Positions 49,173 through 60,584 are shown, counted from the stretch's first letter. The stretch is 64,000 nt of DNA from Varroa destructor (GCF_002443255.2 NW_019211454.1:53820118-53884117); one strand, 5' to 3'. Notes: generated from the sequence alone by a model not told the origin. A program made the numbers and translations.

Positions 49173-51164
49173 CTATCGCATTAATGTATTGCCATTCTTC
49201 AGTCTGATTCACTTTGGTCTACGGCGAAAGCTATAGTGTCATACTTATTTTTGCCAACTTTTATTTATCTATATCCAGCTATTAACATGGTCGATCTTTT
49301 TGAAGGCAAGCATTATCACAAACAGCAGCACTCTGAAGAAGCTCTAACGTGGACAACTAATAGCGTATGCTTACTTTGTGCATCTACGATATTAACTTCT
49401 AGAGACACCTCCGAGGACGATGGAAAAAACGTTTCCCTAAGCACATTTAAAATAAAGGAGTATATTCATTGCACTCCCGGCTTATGTAGGTACGTTTGAT
49501 CTTCAGTAATAAGTACACGAAGACAGAGACCCTGTATGTTGTCTACGTATTTCTCTGTCCGCTCATTTTCCTATCACAAACACACTTCCATGGTGGGTGT
49601 AGTATGTAGGCACATGGGCATCGTGGGGCATGGCCAATTTGTGCACCATAAGACACATACGATGAACAGTACTGGAGGTAGTTAAGACCAAAACTCACGT
49701 CCCACACTTGATCTTTGGCGAGGTGGCTTTGCGAATAAGCCTCTAGAAAGTCAGCTGATACGGCACACAAATCTGAGCGTGAAGACCGAATAAATTGGCG
49801 ACGCGAGCTTTGATGGCAAACGTTTTCAATATCTGTTCGTCGATACATACTTGTAGTTGAATTTTTAATAAAACCAATAAGCTAACCTTTTAAAAGCTTG
49901 TTTGCTAAGATAGTCCCTCTGACAAATAGGATGAATGTCTATTAGTAAAAATATCTACTAGATGATATTTTGCTTTCTTCGTGTCTTATGAACTTCTACT
50001 TGTATCTCAGTTTTCTGAAATACATTTATTAGACATCATCAGGAGCATTTCTTCTATACATATATTACAGCCTACAGAGAGTTTATTACGAATGTACATA
50101 AACATTCATAACGGCTGTAGAACAGGAATTCCCATCTTGTTTAACTGCTGCGAGCGTACTGCATTTATCGAATGAGTACACAACCATGATAAGCGAAAGA
50201 GCCTTGCAAACATCTGTAACTGGGAAACCGGGCACCAATTTGTGGTCCTACGTTCATTCCGACGTTACCCTAAGAAGCGTACCCTTGCATAAGGCTCAAC
50301 TTGTTAAGAATACCGAAAAAAAATAAATAAGAGTCCCTATCTGTGGAAGCACTTTTCTCACGTACAATCTTCCCTAGACTGATGAGGTACATGTGTATAA
50401 AAACGACAACTTTGTCACGCTAAATCGAGGGAGACAGAAGCAACAAGAGCGCTGACATATTGAACTACCGAAACAAGGCTTACGGCTCTACCGTCATTTG
50501 AATAGTTAATAACACACATACCAACTCTCGTTTAGCGTATGCAGTAACTATAGTCGGCAATTGGCAGTTTTCTAATAAAGGTAATAAAGTTGTGTAGAAA
50601 ACGAACGAGATAGCAAAGTGGCCGAGGTACAGTTATCGCTAATTCAGGCGGCACGTTTTTTTTTTTTTCTTTACGAGTTAGTTGGGATAGAAGTGCTTCA
50701 TTCGTTCGCTGAAGCACACAAAACAAGTGTGTGTAGTGCTTAAATATTTTCGGTTGTAGCCCATCTGTATATCCTTCTCCAAAAAGGAGCCGCCATTCGT
50801 ATGAAGACTGAGGCGTAGTGTTTTACTTGATTGTCGGAACTCCCATTCCTTGAAATATCTTATTTTCAATCGGGTTTAGTAAGAGGTTTGTAGACCGTGA
50901 ACGATGCTTTTTCTGCAGCTCTTCATTTGACTTTTTTATGTTGCGGTGGAGGCAGCAAAAACAGGATCTAATTAATGCTACTTATTGTTATCTTTATTAT
51001 ACAAACTAAAGGATACATGTTGATTGGCTACATTAGAGGTTAGATGCAACAAGGCTCGAATACTGATTGATAAAGAAAAGTAAAATACATACGATCTTAG
51101 CCTGCAAACCATTCAATGCATGGGTACGCGTATGATGTTCTCAGAGTCAATATCACAAGAGATT

Positions 51165-51356
51165 CTAGAGTCGCAATATGCATCTAACTCCTGTGCGAGT
51201 CAAACCTCTACACACTTGACTCATGTCTGAGGAGGAAGTGGGCTGAGGTACTCGAACGACTCGCGAGCACTTGGGGCACGCTGTGAGCTTCCATTGAACA
51301 AGAAAATAGTTGTTGTTATTGTCGGCCTGTTTGTCGCTCAAGAACTTTGCTAACAT
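51165..51356 (-). CDS. Candidate 63-residue Cys-containing frame
   Basis: ATG-started frame MLAKFLSDKQADNNNNYFLV, then LTACPKCSRVVRVPQPTSSS and VCRGLTRTGVRCILRL. The spacing CPKC with two further Cys 25-34 residues on could suggest a zinc site, but no named zinc-finger pattern fits. Soluble, basic, without signal peptide. The frame is short and stands alone. Confidence 0.15.
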   Translation of the reverse strand: MLAKFLSDKQADNNNNYFLVQWKLTACPKCSRVVRVPQPTSSSDMSQVCRGLTRTGVRCILRL

Positions 51357-52157
51357 TTAGGATATTCTTGGCATACATGAATGCATTGCATAGCGGACTA
51401 CGTGGTAGGCATCATATCGGACGTCACTGAAAGTGTTTTGTACCGTATTCAACAGATTGGTAGGTATGACAGGCGTGTTCGTTTCGACAACAATTGCACG
51501 GTAAACTGAAAATAGGCCCGACGGCTTAAAGTTTGAGAATGTGTTATAGCTTATGCAGACTAGAATAGCATAGCGTAATTGCCTAACTGGTCATCTCTCG
51601 TCACAGAAACCCAAATGATCACGAGCTACGACCATTTTTCCGCATTACGAATGTCGCGAAAAACATTTTGCAAATTTAGTAAGTATTATTACTTTATAAA
51701 GCAACGTACGCACGCAAAACATCGTTTCAGATTTTTTAAACTCCTATATAAAATGGGCGCAATTTGTTACTAAAGGCTGCAGTTGGAAGGCCGTTTGTAT
51801 ATGGTTGTTACTGATCGGTTTCATTCGTCTCAGGAATCCCATACAATGGTAAGAAATGTTTAATTACAACACACACTCATAAACTAGAAACGCAGCTTAG
51901 AGAGTCATTGAGTGCCAAGAGAGCACACATTCATGTAACACGTACCAGATAGAATTGCTTGAAATACCATAAAGGTCACGCTTATAACCATCTTTTATCA
52001 GTTCTAACTTCAGAACTATCAGATATAATACATTTGTGCCAATATAGGCATACTACCGAAGACTGCGGTTATGTTGGACGCTATTGCTTTTTGCTATTTC
52101 TTTCGTACACGAAAGCTACTTGGATGATCTATACAGGGCTCAGACAAGATTAAATCA

Positions 52158-52480
52158 ATGAGTCAGCTAATGCAGATGGAAGCTGCATTACGATCCAATA
52201 GGCGGTATTGCTCTTTACAAGTCAAGCCACTGTTTAGAACCAGTATCTGTGTGGATGTCCGATTTCATTCATTGTTGCACGAGGACTACGTGCCCGAACC
52301 TCAAGTACACTCTTTCTCGGACAAAATACATGTACATTTGGTTTTTTCTGACTTTCCAAGAGCTTTCTTTCATTTTCTCTCCTCTCTCTGTCTCTCCCTC
52401 TTTGGTTTTTTATAGCCTTAACGTGCGGACGCCTACCTTTTAGCAGAGTGCAAGCTCAATCCACGCCTGCATTCTCCTGA
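52158..52480 (+). CDS. Candidate frame with strong downstream acceptor
   Basis: ATG at 52158 opens an 85-codon frame starting MSQLMQMEAALRSNRRYCSL and including CVDVRFHSLLHEDYVPEPQ. Its last 30 or so codons run through a long CT-rich tract (52345-52411) that looks like an intron 3' end: a TTCTGAC branch-like site, then CTCTCTCTGTCTC and TTTTTTATAG at 52415. A terminal exon 52416-52480 (LTCGRLPFSRVQAQSTPAFS, stop) would follow. The obvious donor CAA/GTACAC at 52304 gives a frame that meets a stop at once, so the join is unresolved. The acceptor itself is among the strongest in the window. Confidence 0.2.
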
Positions 52481-54229
52481 TTGCTATAGGAGCCATTCCT
52501 CAAGAAAAACCTTTACTCCGCTGAACGGCGCCCGACCCGGCTAGCTAATCAAGTGACCCTTTGCTGTCCTTGAGCAGCTGGACCAAAAACCTAAGAGACA
52601 GCCGAACCTAGCTTTCTCCTAAAAGCTGCAACCCTTAAGCGACACGGCGTGCCTCTTAGGCATGCTAAGGGACGTATACGTACACATGAGGAAATTGCGT
52701 TTAGGGTAGACTCGAAATGGCAGCGTTCACACAGGCGAACATCTAATTTGCTGCAAGCACATATAGTGATACATCTCCTCGACAATACGCAGAGGCTGGA
52801 TCATTTTGTCTAGTAATTGATGCTGGTCGTGAACTCGTGGCAAATGACATACTTAGGGCATCGCTTTCGCAGAAGTTGCTGATAAATATAGGTCCTCGAA
52901 ATTGTTGAAATATTACCATCATTTATAGCTAACCTACAGGTGCAAAGGTCAGCAAGGTGCTCTGGAGTTTTTTTTGGTATAGTGTGCTTGAGAATTGAAA
53001 TAAGTGACAATCAAATGAATTATTAAGCATACTTATGAGCAAACACTTTTCTGGGACATGGTTTTTGCGTGCCGTATATAAAACAGCATGTAGTCGATAA
53101 ACAAAAAATATTCCTTTTAAGGCCAAGAATGAGCAGGTCAGTATGTGCCTATCGGCTCGTTTGTTCAACAGATAACATCAACCATTCGCTTCTATATGTG
53201 AAAAAACGACATTTAACTATGGCAGCAATAATATAATTTATGTGCGTTTACAGTTAACTTGGCCAGCTATTTTTTTGATATTACGTTTGTTCCGTTAACA
53301 CATATTCTATGGTTCTTTTGGGAAGGTACGGTTGCACTTGTCATAGCCTCAACATCTAGCCCAGGAATGCTTCAAACGACCTCCCAGGCATAATAGTTAT
53401 TTGTGCTGGTCTCTAGCCCCGGATGTAAGCCATGGCTTTTTGCGGAACCTGATGTCTGTTTGTAGTATAGTAATTTCATCGGCAACATTTATTAGCAAGC
53501 AAACAGAGAGACTAAAGCCGTTTCTGACAGGTTTGATAACTTCGAATATTCTGTGAATATATGAGTCGAATATTTTGCGAAACATAAGGAGAAATTGAAT
53601 AGTTGAGCGGCTTAAAGTGAAGCTATTGCAGGAGGCCCAGGCAGAGGGCGCATCCTGATCTTCAAATCCGGCTTCTCGTATGTCTTAGACAAACTGAATC
53701 GTACAGGTTTTTACGTGTAGATTCGATAACGATTTCATTGAAAAACTTCAATTCGATCGGTGAAAAACCGCTCATCTACGGCTGATACTTAATAGTTTAT
53801 TGACTATTACCTGAGAGCAGCTCTTCGTATCTATCTTTATTAAGAAAGGTCGATACTGGGTAGTTTTGCTTTGCCGAGAAGTTAATACTCGTGCACAGCT
53901 CATTACAAACACACGCTAGCTAGTATATATGTATATATAGCAGGTACACCTGGATTTGTGTGATTAAAACAAACTTTCGCCTACTATTCACTGGGCCGTT
54001 TCCAAATATATAGGACTTCAAGGGACAATAACGTCATAGGTTTGTTTTCTTTCGACCTTCAGTGGCACATTTACAGTATGTATGCATGTACGTCCATATT
54101 TATGCAAATATGGCAAGGAAAAGAAATCTGTGTTCTTACATTTTTAAAGAAAAATCCACAGCAGGATCCGTTACATGACGACAGAGTCGCTTTACCGATT
54201 GGCCAAGCGGTCTGCGGACCCTAGAATGT

Positions 54230-54270
54230 CCGTTCTGTAGCCCGCTATCGTTGAGGATAGCGGGCAACGG
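54230..54270. other. GC-rich hairpin
   Basis: CCCGCTATC (54241-54249) pairs exactly with GATAGCGGG (54256-54264) over a 6-nt loop. An outer CCGTT/AACGG pair (54230-54234 with 54266-54270) extends it after an internal loop. It lies at the edge of the 54.1-55.3 kb GC-richer island. A TGGCCAAGCGGTC word just upstream resembles a tRNA A box, but no B box follows. Confidence 0.7.
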
Positions 54271-54765
54271 GACCAAGCTGCCCTGGGCTAGGCAAACCAG
54301 CTGGTGACCAGACATTCCTCTCGCCCCTTGCGGGATAGTCGCAGAACAGTAGGCAGCATAGAGAAGAGAGCTTTTCGGAAAATGGCAGAAGTAAAAAGCA
54401 AAAAGGAAACGACGGCCTGTTCTGCTCACCGACCGATCGAGCATTATCACACCGGCCATGATTGTGTATTCCTGACTCAAATCGGAATGGGGAACATGAG
54501 TCTGGAAGTTTGCGTTATTCGAAAACAAAAAAGATGACAACAATCCGAAGCACCTCAACAAGGGATGCGGTTTACCGTGGTTAGACGCAACTATTTGTTG
54601 TTAGTTTGTCTGCCTGGTTGCTGCCTAAGACTATGCACCCTTGAGGCGGCAGGGATGTTAACAAGGGCTGGATACCAGGAGAGCGTACTGTTAGCTCGGG
54701 GGAAAAAGAGGTAGATGAGACAATACTACTACTATTGCGCTTCATAGCCTCGGCCTGGTGAAGAC

Positions 54766-55239
54766 ATGGCTAGCTTACTAGCCAGCGAAACTAGTTTCTA
54801 CGTTGCCGTCGTCGCTGCTTGTCAGAGACATTCCACGAAAGTTCCGCGTGCAGCAACAGAGTTCGCAGTGTTCCTTCTCCACTTCAGTTTCCTCTTCTTT
54901 GACAGAAAAAAAAAACTCTTGACGACAAAAGCGAATTGCTGCTGGCGTCCTTTAGAGAGCCAGTCGTGCTACTATAACTTTAGATGCTGCTTCAGCGAAA
55001 AGAAAGATGCTTGTGGTGCATAAGTGTTAGAAGCGTTAAAAGGCAATATCGTTATCGAAAACGAGGCACAACTTTTGACAGAGTTCGGACGCCAACTTAA
55101 CTTGGCACGTAGAGAACAAACACGCGGACTTGCGGGTCGGTTTTGGTATGGTACGTATCCACTGCTTGCAAAATGCGGTTTCGAGCTTCTGATAAAAACT
55201 TCATATGAAAGGATGCGGGTGAGGGAAGCGGATAAATAG
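54766..55239 (+). pseudogene. Two adjoining frames split by one in-frame TAA
   Basis: One reading frame runs 158 codons from an ATG in strong start context (GACATGG) and is interrupted only by TAA at 55021-55023. The first part (85 residues) is mixed, with a short hydrophobic run FAVFLLHFSFLFF and several Cys. The second part (71 residues) is amphipathic and charged, with EAQLLTEFGRQLNLARREQ and later GFELLIKTSYERMRVREADK. The second part contains a donor-like site, ATGCGG/GTGAGG, at 55216. It could be a broken gene, two unrelated frames, or exons of a gene whose intron removes the TAA; acceptor-like CTTTAG at 54977-54982 is one option but leads into a different frame. Function unknown. Confidence 0.28.
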
Positions 55240-56521
55240 GACCTTAAAACCGTTCCCTGGGAATATGTTTAATTTGCCGTATGGCGCGGAACTGAAGGTG
55301 TTGTATGTATCGGTAGCTGCTAGTCATCGTCAACGAGCAGGCACCTAAATATAATTCATATATAATAAAATTCATTGGATCGTTGGCAGGACCGGGCTCA
55401 GGTCGAGGCAGATGTTCCGAAGTCTATTTTGTCACTTATTTCTAGCCGCTCCGGAATGACTAAATTCATCATTTACCCCATCTGCTATTGGTAGTGTACA
55501 GTATCAATGTTAACGTTTCCATCTGTCTAATTTTAAAGCGATATTAAACAAACGTTTTTTTTTACTTTGGTTTGCCGCTGGTGTGTCATGCATCCGCCAC
55601 TCAATCAATGAGTAAATATCTAGGGCACAGTTCCAGGACTCCCTGCTAAACTATACAAATTCCTTAGCAATCCTTTCATCGAAAGATAGCATAAATAGCA
55701 CTGCTTTTGTCAGTACTACCCGAGGGAGAGCCGTTAGATAGGTGAACCCATACACTACCTTAGCAACACAACTGCTACAGCATCAGCTTCATGAAACGGG
55801 CAACTGCGAAGATGGACGGCTGTCCTGATGCAGCTGGTGAGGCAGACTGAGTAAACGCCGATTTCGAGAACGCTTATTTGCTGCAGAGCACGAAATTAAT
55901 TTATGCAAGACGTGATTGGGTCGATCTGATCGTCGGTAGACCATGCATCACATGCATATTGTTACTGTTGCTATTTGCTCAGTAATCGCTTACTTGCACA
56001 GCCTAGCAATGTTGGATAGCATCTATGCACTTACCTAGATGCGTCGGTGTTTGTTGTTCTAAACGGCCGTTTTCTCCTCCGTGTTTATTGTTGCTAGTGA
56101 GCACGCGTCGCTTCAAGCCTGCGTACTGCTAATCTCAGCTGTTGTATTGTAGTCGAAGCGCTGTCTGTTATTGAAGATTTCTGTGACTGAATCTAACGAG
56201 TTATATCCCTTAGTCTTCACGAACAGTGATACGCGTAACCGCGCACACACACATACACAATCTTGCTGAACAAACAAAAAGCACCGAGATGATATCTGCG
56301 CGACTGGCCGCGCTCCAACGTATGTTATTTCTACTTCTGTTACGTAAAGCTCGACCAGGTGTTTGCTCGTGACCCGCACTGCGAAGTCTGTTATTGAAGC
56401 AAGGCTAAGCAATGCAGCTGGATCGGGCTAACGCACCTCGTTTGTTGCAACCTATGACTGCCCCGGAGTGTTCCGACCCACTCGTTTGCGCAGAGACCGC
56501 TCATCAAGTTAGCAGAACAAC

Positions 56522-56806
56522 ATGGCTACTGCCGTTGCTTTGTGCTGCTACCCCTGCTACAAACCAAAGCCAAATGCTTCGAGCACCAGCGGGAATCCTG
56601 TCGCCGGCGACTGGCGCAATGGACGGCAACTCTGTGCGCCCCCAACACTCACTTATCGTAACCTCTCACTACACAAGTTGTACGTGCTGTCACGTGGCAA
56701 GGCGAGGAAACGACTACTAGGACGGACCGTCTGGCGACAGGCACAGGATTTCGTGCTGGCGTACCCCGGTTGCTACCTCTGGCGCGCTCCCGAAACCGTC
56801 CGATAA
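56522..56806 (+). CDS. Candidate 94-residue protein, Cys-rich N-terminus
   Basis: This frame has an excellent start context (AACATGG) and an in-frame TAG a few codons upstream, so the ATG is well defined. The N-terminus MATAVALCCYPCYKPKP has three clustered Cys, which could be a lipid-modification or metal site. The rest is basic and aromatic, with LHKLYVLSRGKARKRLLG and YPGCYLWRAPETVR at the end. Third codon positions are GC-rich compared with the surrounding genome. I see no clear donor inside; a CAG/GTGGAT lies 10 nt after the stop. The region is GC-rich, which lengthens chance frames. Another frame, 56412-56720, overlaps it but looks less protein-like. No family recognised. Confidence 0.3.
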   Translation: MATAVALCCYPCYKPKPNASSTSGNPVAGDWRNGRQLCAPPTLTYRNLSLHKLYVLSRGKARKRLLGRTVWRQAQDFVLAYPGCYLWRAPETVR

Positions 56807-57044
56807 GCAAAACAGGTGGATACGATGAGCAGCTTGCTGATGGTAAATGAGGCCCTATGCGAGAAAGGGTGGCCGAGGCGAGGGTTGGAATTGTCGGGAG
56901 AGGGTATCAACCTTCATACGATGAGGGCATGCCATGTGGTACAAGGTGATGCTTGGTGTCATTCTGTATAAGAAACGAGGGTTCCGTTCCTGGTAGGAAA
57001 GAGAAAGAGAATATTACGGAGGGCCTCAACTGCAAGCGGTTCCA

Positions 57045-57065
57045 ACGTCGACGTCGACGTCGACG
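57045..57065. repeat. (ACGTCG)n short tandem repeat
   Basis: Three and a half copies of a 6-bp CG-rich unit, followed at 57082-57102 by repeated CGAG/GCCGAG words. Both lie in the GC-rich island. Confidence 0.85.
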
Positions 57066-57499
57066 CCCTTCGTCTCCGAAGAGCCGAGTCGAGCCGAGAC
57101 GACGAAGCAATGATCAGAGAAGCGTCTAGTGGCAAGAGCTTATCAGCCTGCCAAACAGGCTGGTAGGTCTGAACAAGCAAAACAGTTAGGTTAGGTTTAC
57201 TCGTAAGGCAAGCCGATCCAAACCTATACTAGGTTTAAGCTGGTTAAAGAAGGCAAAGCAAAGCGGTCTAGGGAAACATATAATTCGGCACCAGCAGCTA
57301 ATGTACATATAGTTCAATTCCATTTAGAGAGGAACCTCATTAGGTTCCTAGATAACGAACCGGATCGTGTTGGGCGAGCGCCGTGGTTTGTCGAGCGCGT
57401 CATTGATTTTATCGCTTCATAGAGTAATTCATCGATTCGGGAATTTTCCGACGAATACACTTGTCCGTTCCTTCTCCACACACTGATCAGCCTATTCAG

Positions 57500-57889
57500 T
57501 CAAGATAAATATGTCCGTCTCGAACCGTTGCCATGCTTACCGCTTCCGATGATCCAACGCCGTGAGATGAATGTGTATGGCATTCTAACTCGCTGAATAC
57601 GACGAAGCTGGTAAGCGGATGAAGAAGTACGGCAATGGGACGAGAAACCAAGAAACCTGATGAACCTCTGCAGCACCTTGGTGTGATTCTGCAGCGCTAT
57701 GCTGTTGGTTAACTTAGGTCTCGAAGCATTAGGCGTAGATGCAGTACGTGAATTGACACACGACCAGCCATAAAGTTCTCGACTAACATCGGTACATGCT
57801 GCGAAGCAAGTTCTGCACTGCCGATCGGTTGTTTCTGCTAAAACGTTATCATAGCGCCTAAGTGTACCTATTCGGTCGGTTATTCCCAT
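57500..57889 (-). CDS. Candidate 129-residue protein or first exon
   Basis: This is the ATG-started part of a 148-codon open frame, one of the longest in the window. It begins MGITDRIGTLRRYDN, where the second-position Gly is compatible with myristoylation. It carries five Cys (CRTCFAAC, WSC, HC) and a basic C-terminal half (QLRRIQRVRMPYTFISRRW). Two donor-like sites lie inside: CACCAAG/GTGCTG in the middle and GGAAGCG/GTAAGC at about 57537, so the real exon may end there. It sits in the GC-rich 56.4-59.9 kb island, opposite in strand to 56522-56806. Function unknown. Confidence 0.27.
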   Translation of the reverse strand: MGITDRIGTLRRYDNVLAETTDRQCRTCFAACTDVSRELYGWSCVNSRTASTPNASRPKLTNSIALQNHTKVLQRFIRFLGFSSHCRTSSSAYQLRRIQRVRMPYTFISRRWIIGSGKHGNGSRRTYLS

Positions 57890-58886
57890 TAGGCTGCTGC
57901 GCAGAGCAAAGGGTAAGCCCGGACTATTTACACTGCGACTAGTCAATGAGTCTGTTGAAATTCATATTGCATGCATAATAGCTGCAAACATTCAAAGATG
58001 TCATTAAAAAAAATGTAACAATAATGTTCAATCGAAGTAAGTGATTATTACGATACAAGACAATTATAGTAGTTCAGGATAGGAAGAACTGATAAGTTGG
58101 ACATATAGAATATACTAACAGACATATGAAGGCGTTAAAGATATATAGATCGACAGTTTTGTAAAACGGTCTAAGTTACAGCCCGCAGAGAACAAGCGTT
58201 ATCAATCCTCAAGCGCGGTGAGGGTAGCGTCTTCAACCTTAAACAATAGTTTTTCCACGACTTGCAAGAGACATAGGCTCATCAATTCGTCAGCTCCGCT
58301 TTACCTGCCAACCCAGTTAATAATGCCCCCTAATCGCTTGACGGCCATTATCCAGCCTGACTTGAAGCCTCTTACCATTGACCTCTATTTGATTTTGCTT
58401 TCCACAAGGCCTCCTTTCTACTAACTGAGTTCATTTCTACAGTTTGTTAACACCTAAAAGTAAAGAGAAACGAGAAGCAAAGCCTGTCATGCAATGAGTA
58501 TGGAACAAAAAACGGCAGACAAATTCAATACGTGCAACTTAAAAATTCGCAAGCCATTGCCTTGCACCGTTACTATGGGTGCCGCTGCAACATAAGCCCA
58601 GAACGAACATGGGGGGCAAACACCGGCTTTAGTAACACTCTCTCTTCTTTCGTTCGCTGATGGTTTTCCCTCTCTCCCTCCCCCCTCTCTCGGTGACCAC
58701 CTTCCTTTTTCTATTGCCGTTACCGCTGTTTCCGACTTCTATGCCGGTCTCGTCTGTATTGCCAAAATACCAGCATTGTGCTTTTTCTCGCCATTTTTCA
58801 TGGCGTTTCGTTCGTTAGCGCGTGCTTCTACTTTACCTCGTACTGTTTTTGTTTCGCATGTGACTCTCACAGTACCCGACTAGGTT

Positions 58887-59126
58887 ATGCTGCTAGACCT
58901 GCCTACATTCAGTTATCAAATTGTCGCAGGTTGGGATGCTCCCGTAGGCCAAGTAACTTCCGCGACTACTGGTACACAGTCACGACCCACCTATCTTCCC
59001 GTAGCGTCTTCACCGCGACGACCGTTTGGTAGCCTTTTAAAGGGGAGCAGCAGCTACTTAGCAAACAGTTACCAGGGGACAAAGCAGAACCCAGCAGGTA
59101 CAACGACATGTCGCACGTCTCTTTAA
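58887..59126 (+). CDS. Candidate 79-residue frame
   Basis: An ATG-started frame preceded by an in-frame TAG. It contains PVGQVTSATTGTQSRPTYLP and a Ser/Lys-rich patch (GSLLKGSSSYLANSYQGTKQ). There is no signal peptide, membrane segment or known motif. It belongs to the same GC-rich island as 59439-59825 and ends one base before another open frame. It may be chance. Confidence 0.15.
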   Translation: MLLDLPTFSYQIVAGWDAPVGQVTSATTGTQSRPTYLPVASSPRRPFGSLLKGSSSYLANSYQGTKQNPAGTTTCRTSL

Positions 59127-59168
59127 ATGGGCTGCGTAGTCGTCGTCGACGTTGATGCTGTAATTATG

Positions 59169-59240
59169 CTACTGGCGCTGCTATTACCGTCTAAGACATT
59201 ATTCCGCTGCGCTTCTATTGCCGTTCTGAGTCATTTTTCT
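59169..59240 (+). repeat. Direct repeat, copy 1 (of 2)
   Basis: A 72-nt block starting CTACTGGCGCTGCTATTACC is repeated at 60512-60584 with four substitutions and one single-base indel. It lies inside an open frame (59127-59408) in the GC-rich island. A shorter related word, TTCTATTGCCGTT, also occurs near 58710. Confidence 0.9.
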
Positions 59241-59438
59241 GCTGCCCCTGTGCCCTGGCGCGGCTGTTGCTTTTTTCCCGCTCATCCGTCTACTCAGCCT
59301 TGCGTCATTCTGCCCCCTTCGGCTAACAGAGAACGATCACACCTTACGCTGTTGCTTTTTCCGTACTTATACCATCGTCATCTTATGAGCATTACTGCTG
59401 CTTCTTAATGCTCTGCTCACAACCGAAAGACGGCCGAG

Positions 59439-59825
59439 ATGTCGATCACTCGAATCCCTAACCGCTACCCTGAACCCCGCTTAACGTGCCCCATTACAGC
59501 CTATGTTCATCTTACTCCACTAGGCCTAGTAGGACGACCAGACATACTGGCTGCCTTCTTGTTCAAGACGCAGTCCCTCCCCCGTTCGATAGTCCTACCC
59601 TCCTCTATTGTCCCCTTTCTCACACTCTCACAACCTAGTCCGTTGGTAGCCGCAGACCAACTCGACGCTCTGCGTCCTGGTTTCACTAGTTCTGTCTGCT
59701 ACAAAGTTGGCGGCATCAGTGGCAGCCACTGGCCGTTGTTGCCGCTGCTATCCCCTGCAGCCTTTAAGCCTTTGCGCAAGCCGTCTGCGCGTTGCCGCTG
59801 CGGACATAGTCACCAGCCTACCTAA
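59439..59825 (+). CDS. Candidate 128-residue Pro/Leu-rich frame
   Basis: An ATG with G at -3 opens a 128-codon frame. It is rich in Pro, Leu and Ser and ends ARCRCGHSHQPT, a short Cys/His cluster. No transmembrane segment or recognised domain is visible. The plus strand here is strongly pyrimidine-rich, which by itself removes stop codons and favours Pro, Leu and Ser, so composition alone may explain the frame. It overlaps nothing better on the other strand. Confidence 0.18.
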   Translation: MSITRIPNRYPEPRLTCPITAYVHLTPLGLVGRPDILAAFLFKTQSLPRSIVLPSSIVPFLTLSQPSPLVAADQLDALRPGFTSSVCYKVGGISGSHWPLLPLLSPAAFKPLRKPSARCRCGHSHQPT

Positions 59826-60511
59826 CTTACGGCGGGGCGCGTGGATTACGTAGTTCTACAGGGTTTGCCTGCAAACTGGCCACCTTTCTCCTCCTCTCTT
59901 CCAAACACCCAACCGAGGCTTGTGGTGGTCACTGCGCTCGCAGATCGGCTGGAGCGGACACGGCCTAGGAAAAACGTTCAAGCGAGGCCGAGCTAACGGA
60001 ATAAAAGTCCTGCTAACTAGTGCACAGCATTGAACAGAAACGCATGCAAACTTACTGACTCTGACCAACTGAGCAGCTTTTTAGCCTCTTGCAATACGGT
60101 CCTGCACTGTCCTGCCTGCAGTCACAGCCAAAGGCCGTCGAAAGCGTAAAAGCCCGTTCGCTCAGAGAACTTACGCTAGTCGTCAATCGTCAATTTGCCA
60201 GCAGGTCAGAGAGTTAGACACTCAGAGAACAGCTTCGTGAAGGCGATTCGTAGTTGTTTTTTAAAGATTATAATAGTATATAATGGGTCTTAGTTCAGTG
60301 CAGTGATAAATGACTAATGAATATAACAACTTTAAGGGATTAAATAGCCTGGCTATTTGAGCAGTTGAAGCGTCCTGTAATCCATTAGATATTGCTAAAC
60401 AAAAGGGTGCTGTAGCGAGCAAAAAGACCAAGTAAATATGCTTTGATAAAAAAGAAATGCGGATTGATAAATTTTAAAACACTAATTAAAAAAAAATAGG
60501 TGTTTTTTATT

Positions 60512-60584
60512 CTACTGGCGCTGCTATTGCCGTCTAAGACATTATTTCGCCGTGCTTCTATTGCCGTTTCTGAGTCATTTTTCT
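60512..60584 (+). repeat. Direct repeat, copy 2 (of 2)
   Basis: This is a near-identical second copy of 59169-59240, about 1.34 kb downstream, set in AT-rich DNA with an A run (60488-60496) and a T run (60503-60508) just upstream. It is an isolated GC-richer patch there, which suggests recent duplication or insertion. Confidence 0.9.

Larger units (their letters stand above)
48330..52150. other. Non-coding stretch
   Basis: Apart from the pyrimidine repeat at 49135 and the doubtful frame 51165-51356, nothing coding is visible. A 15-nt stretch at 51834-51848 lies between a strong acceptor (TTCGTCTCAG) and ATG/GTAAGA, but it is too short to call an exon. Confidence 0.4.

Noticed and set aside
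54181..54275. A Leu/Ser-type tRNA
   Set aside because: The A-box-like word lacks a GGTTCGANNCC B box at the right distance and no acceptor stem forms.
57184..57197. TTAGG arthropod telomere repeat
   Set aside because: Only two units; also seen as two units near 14894. This is chance level.
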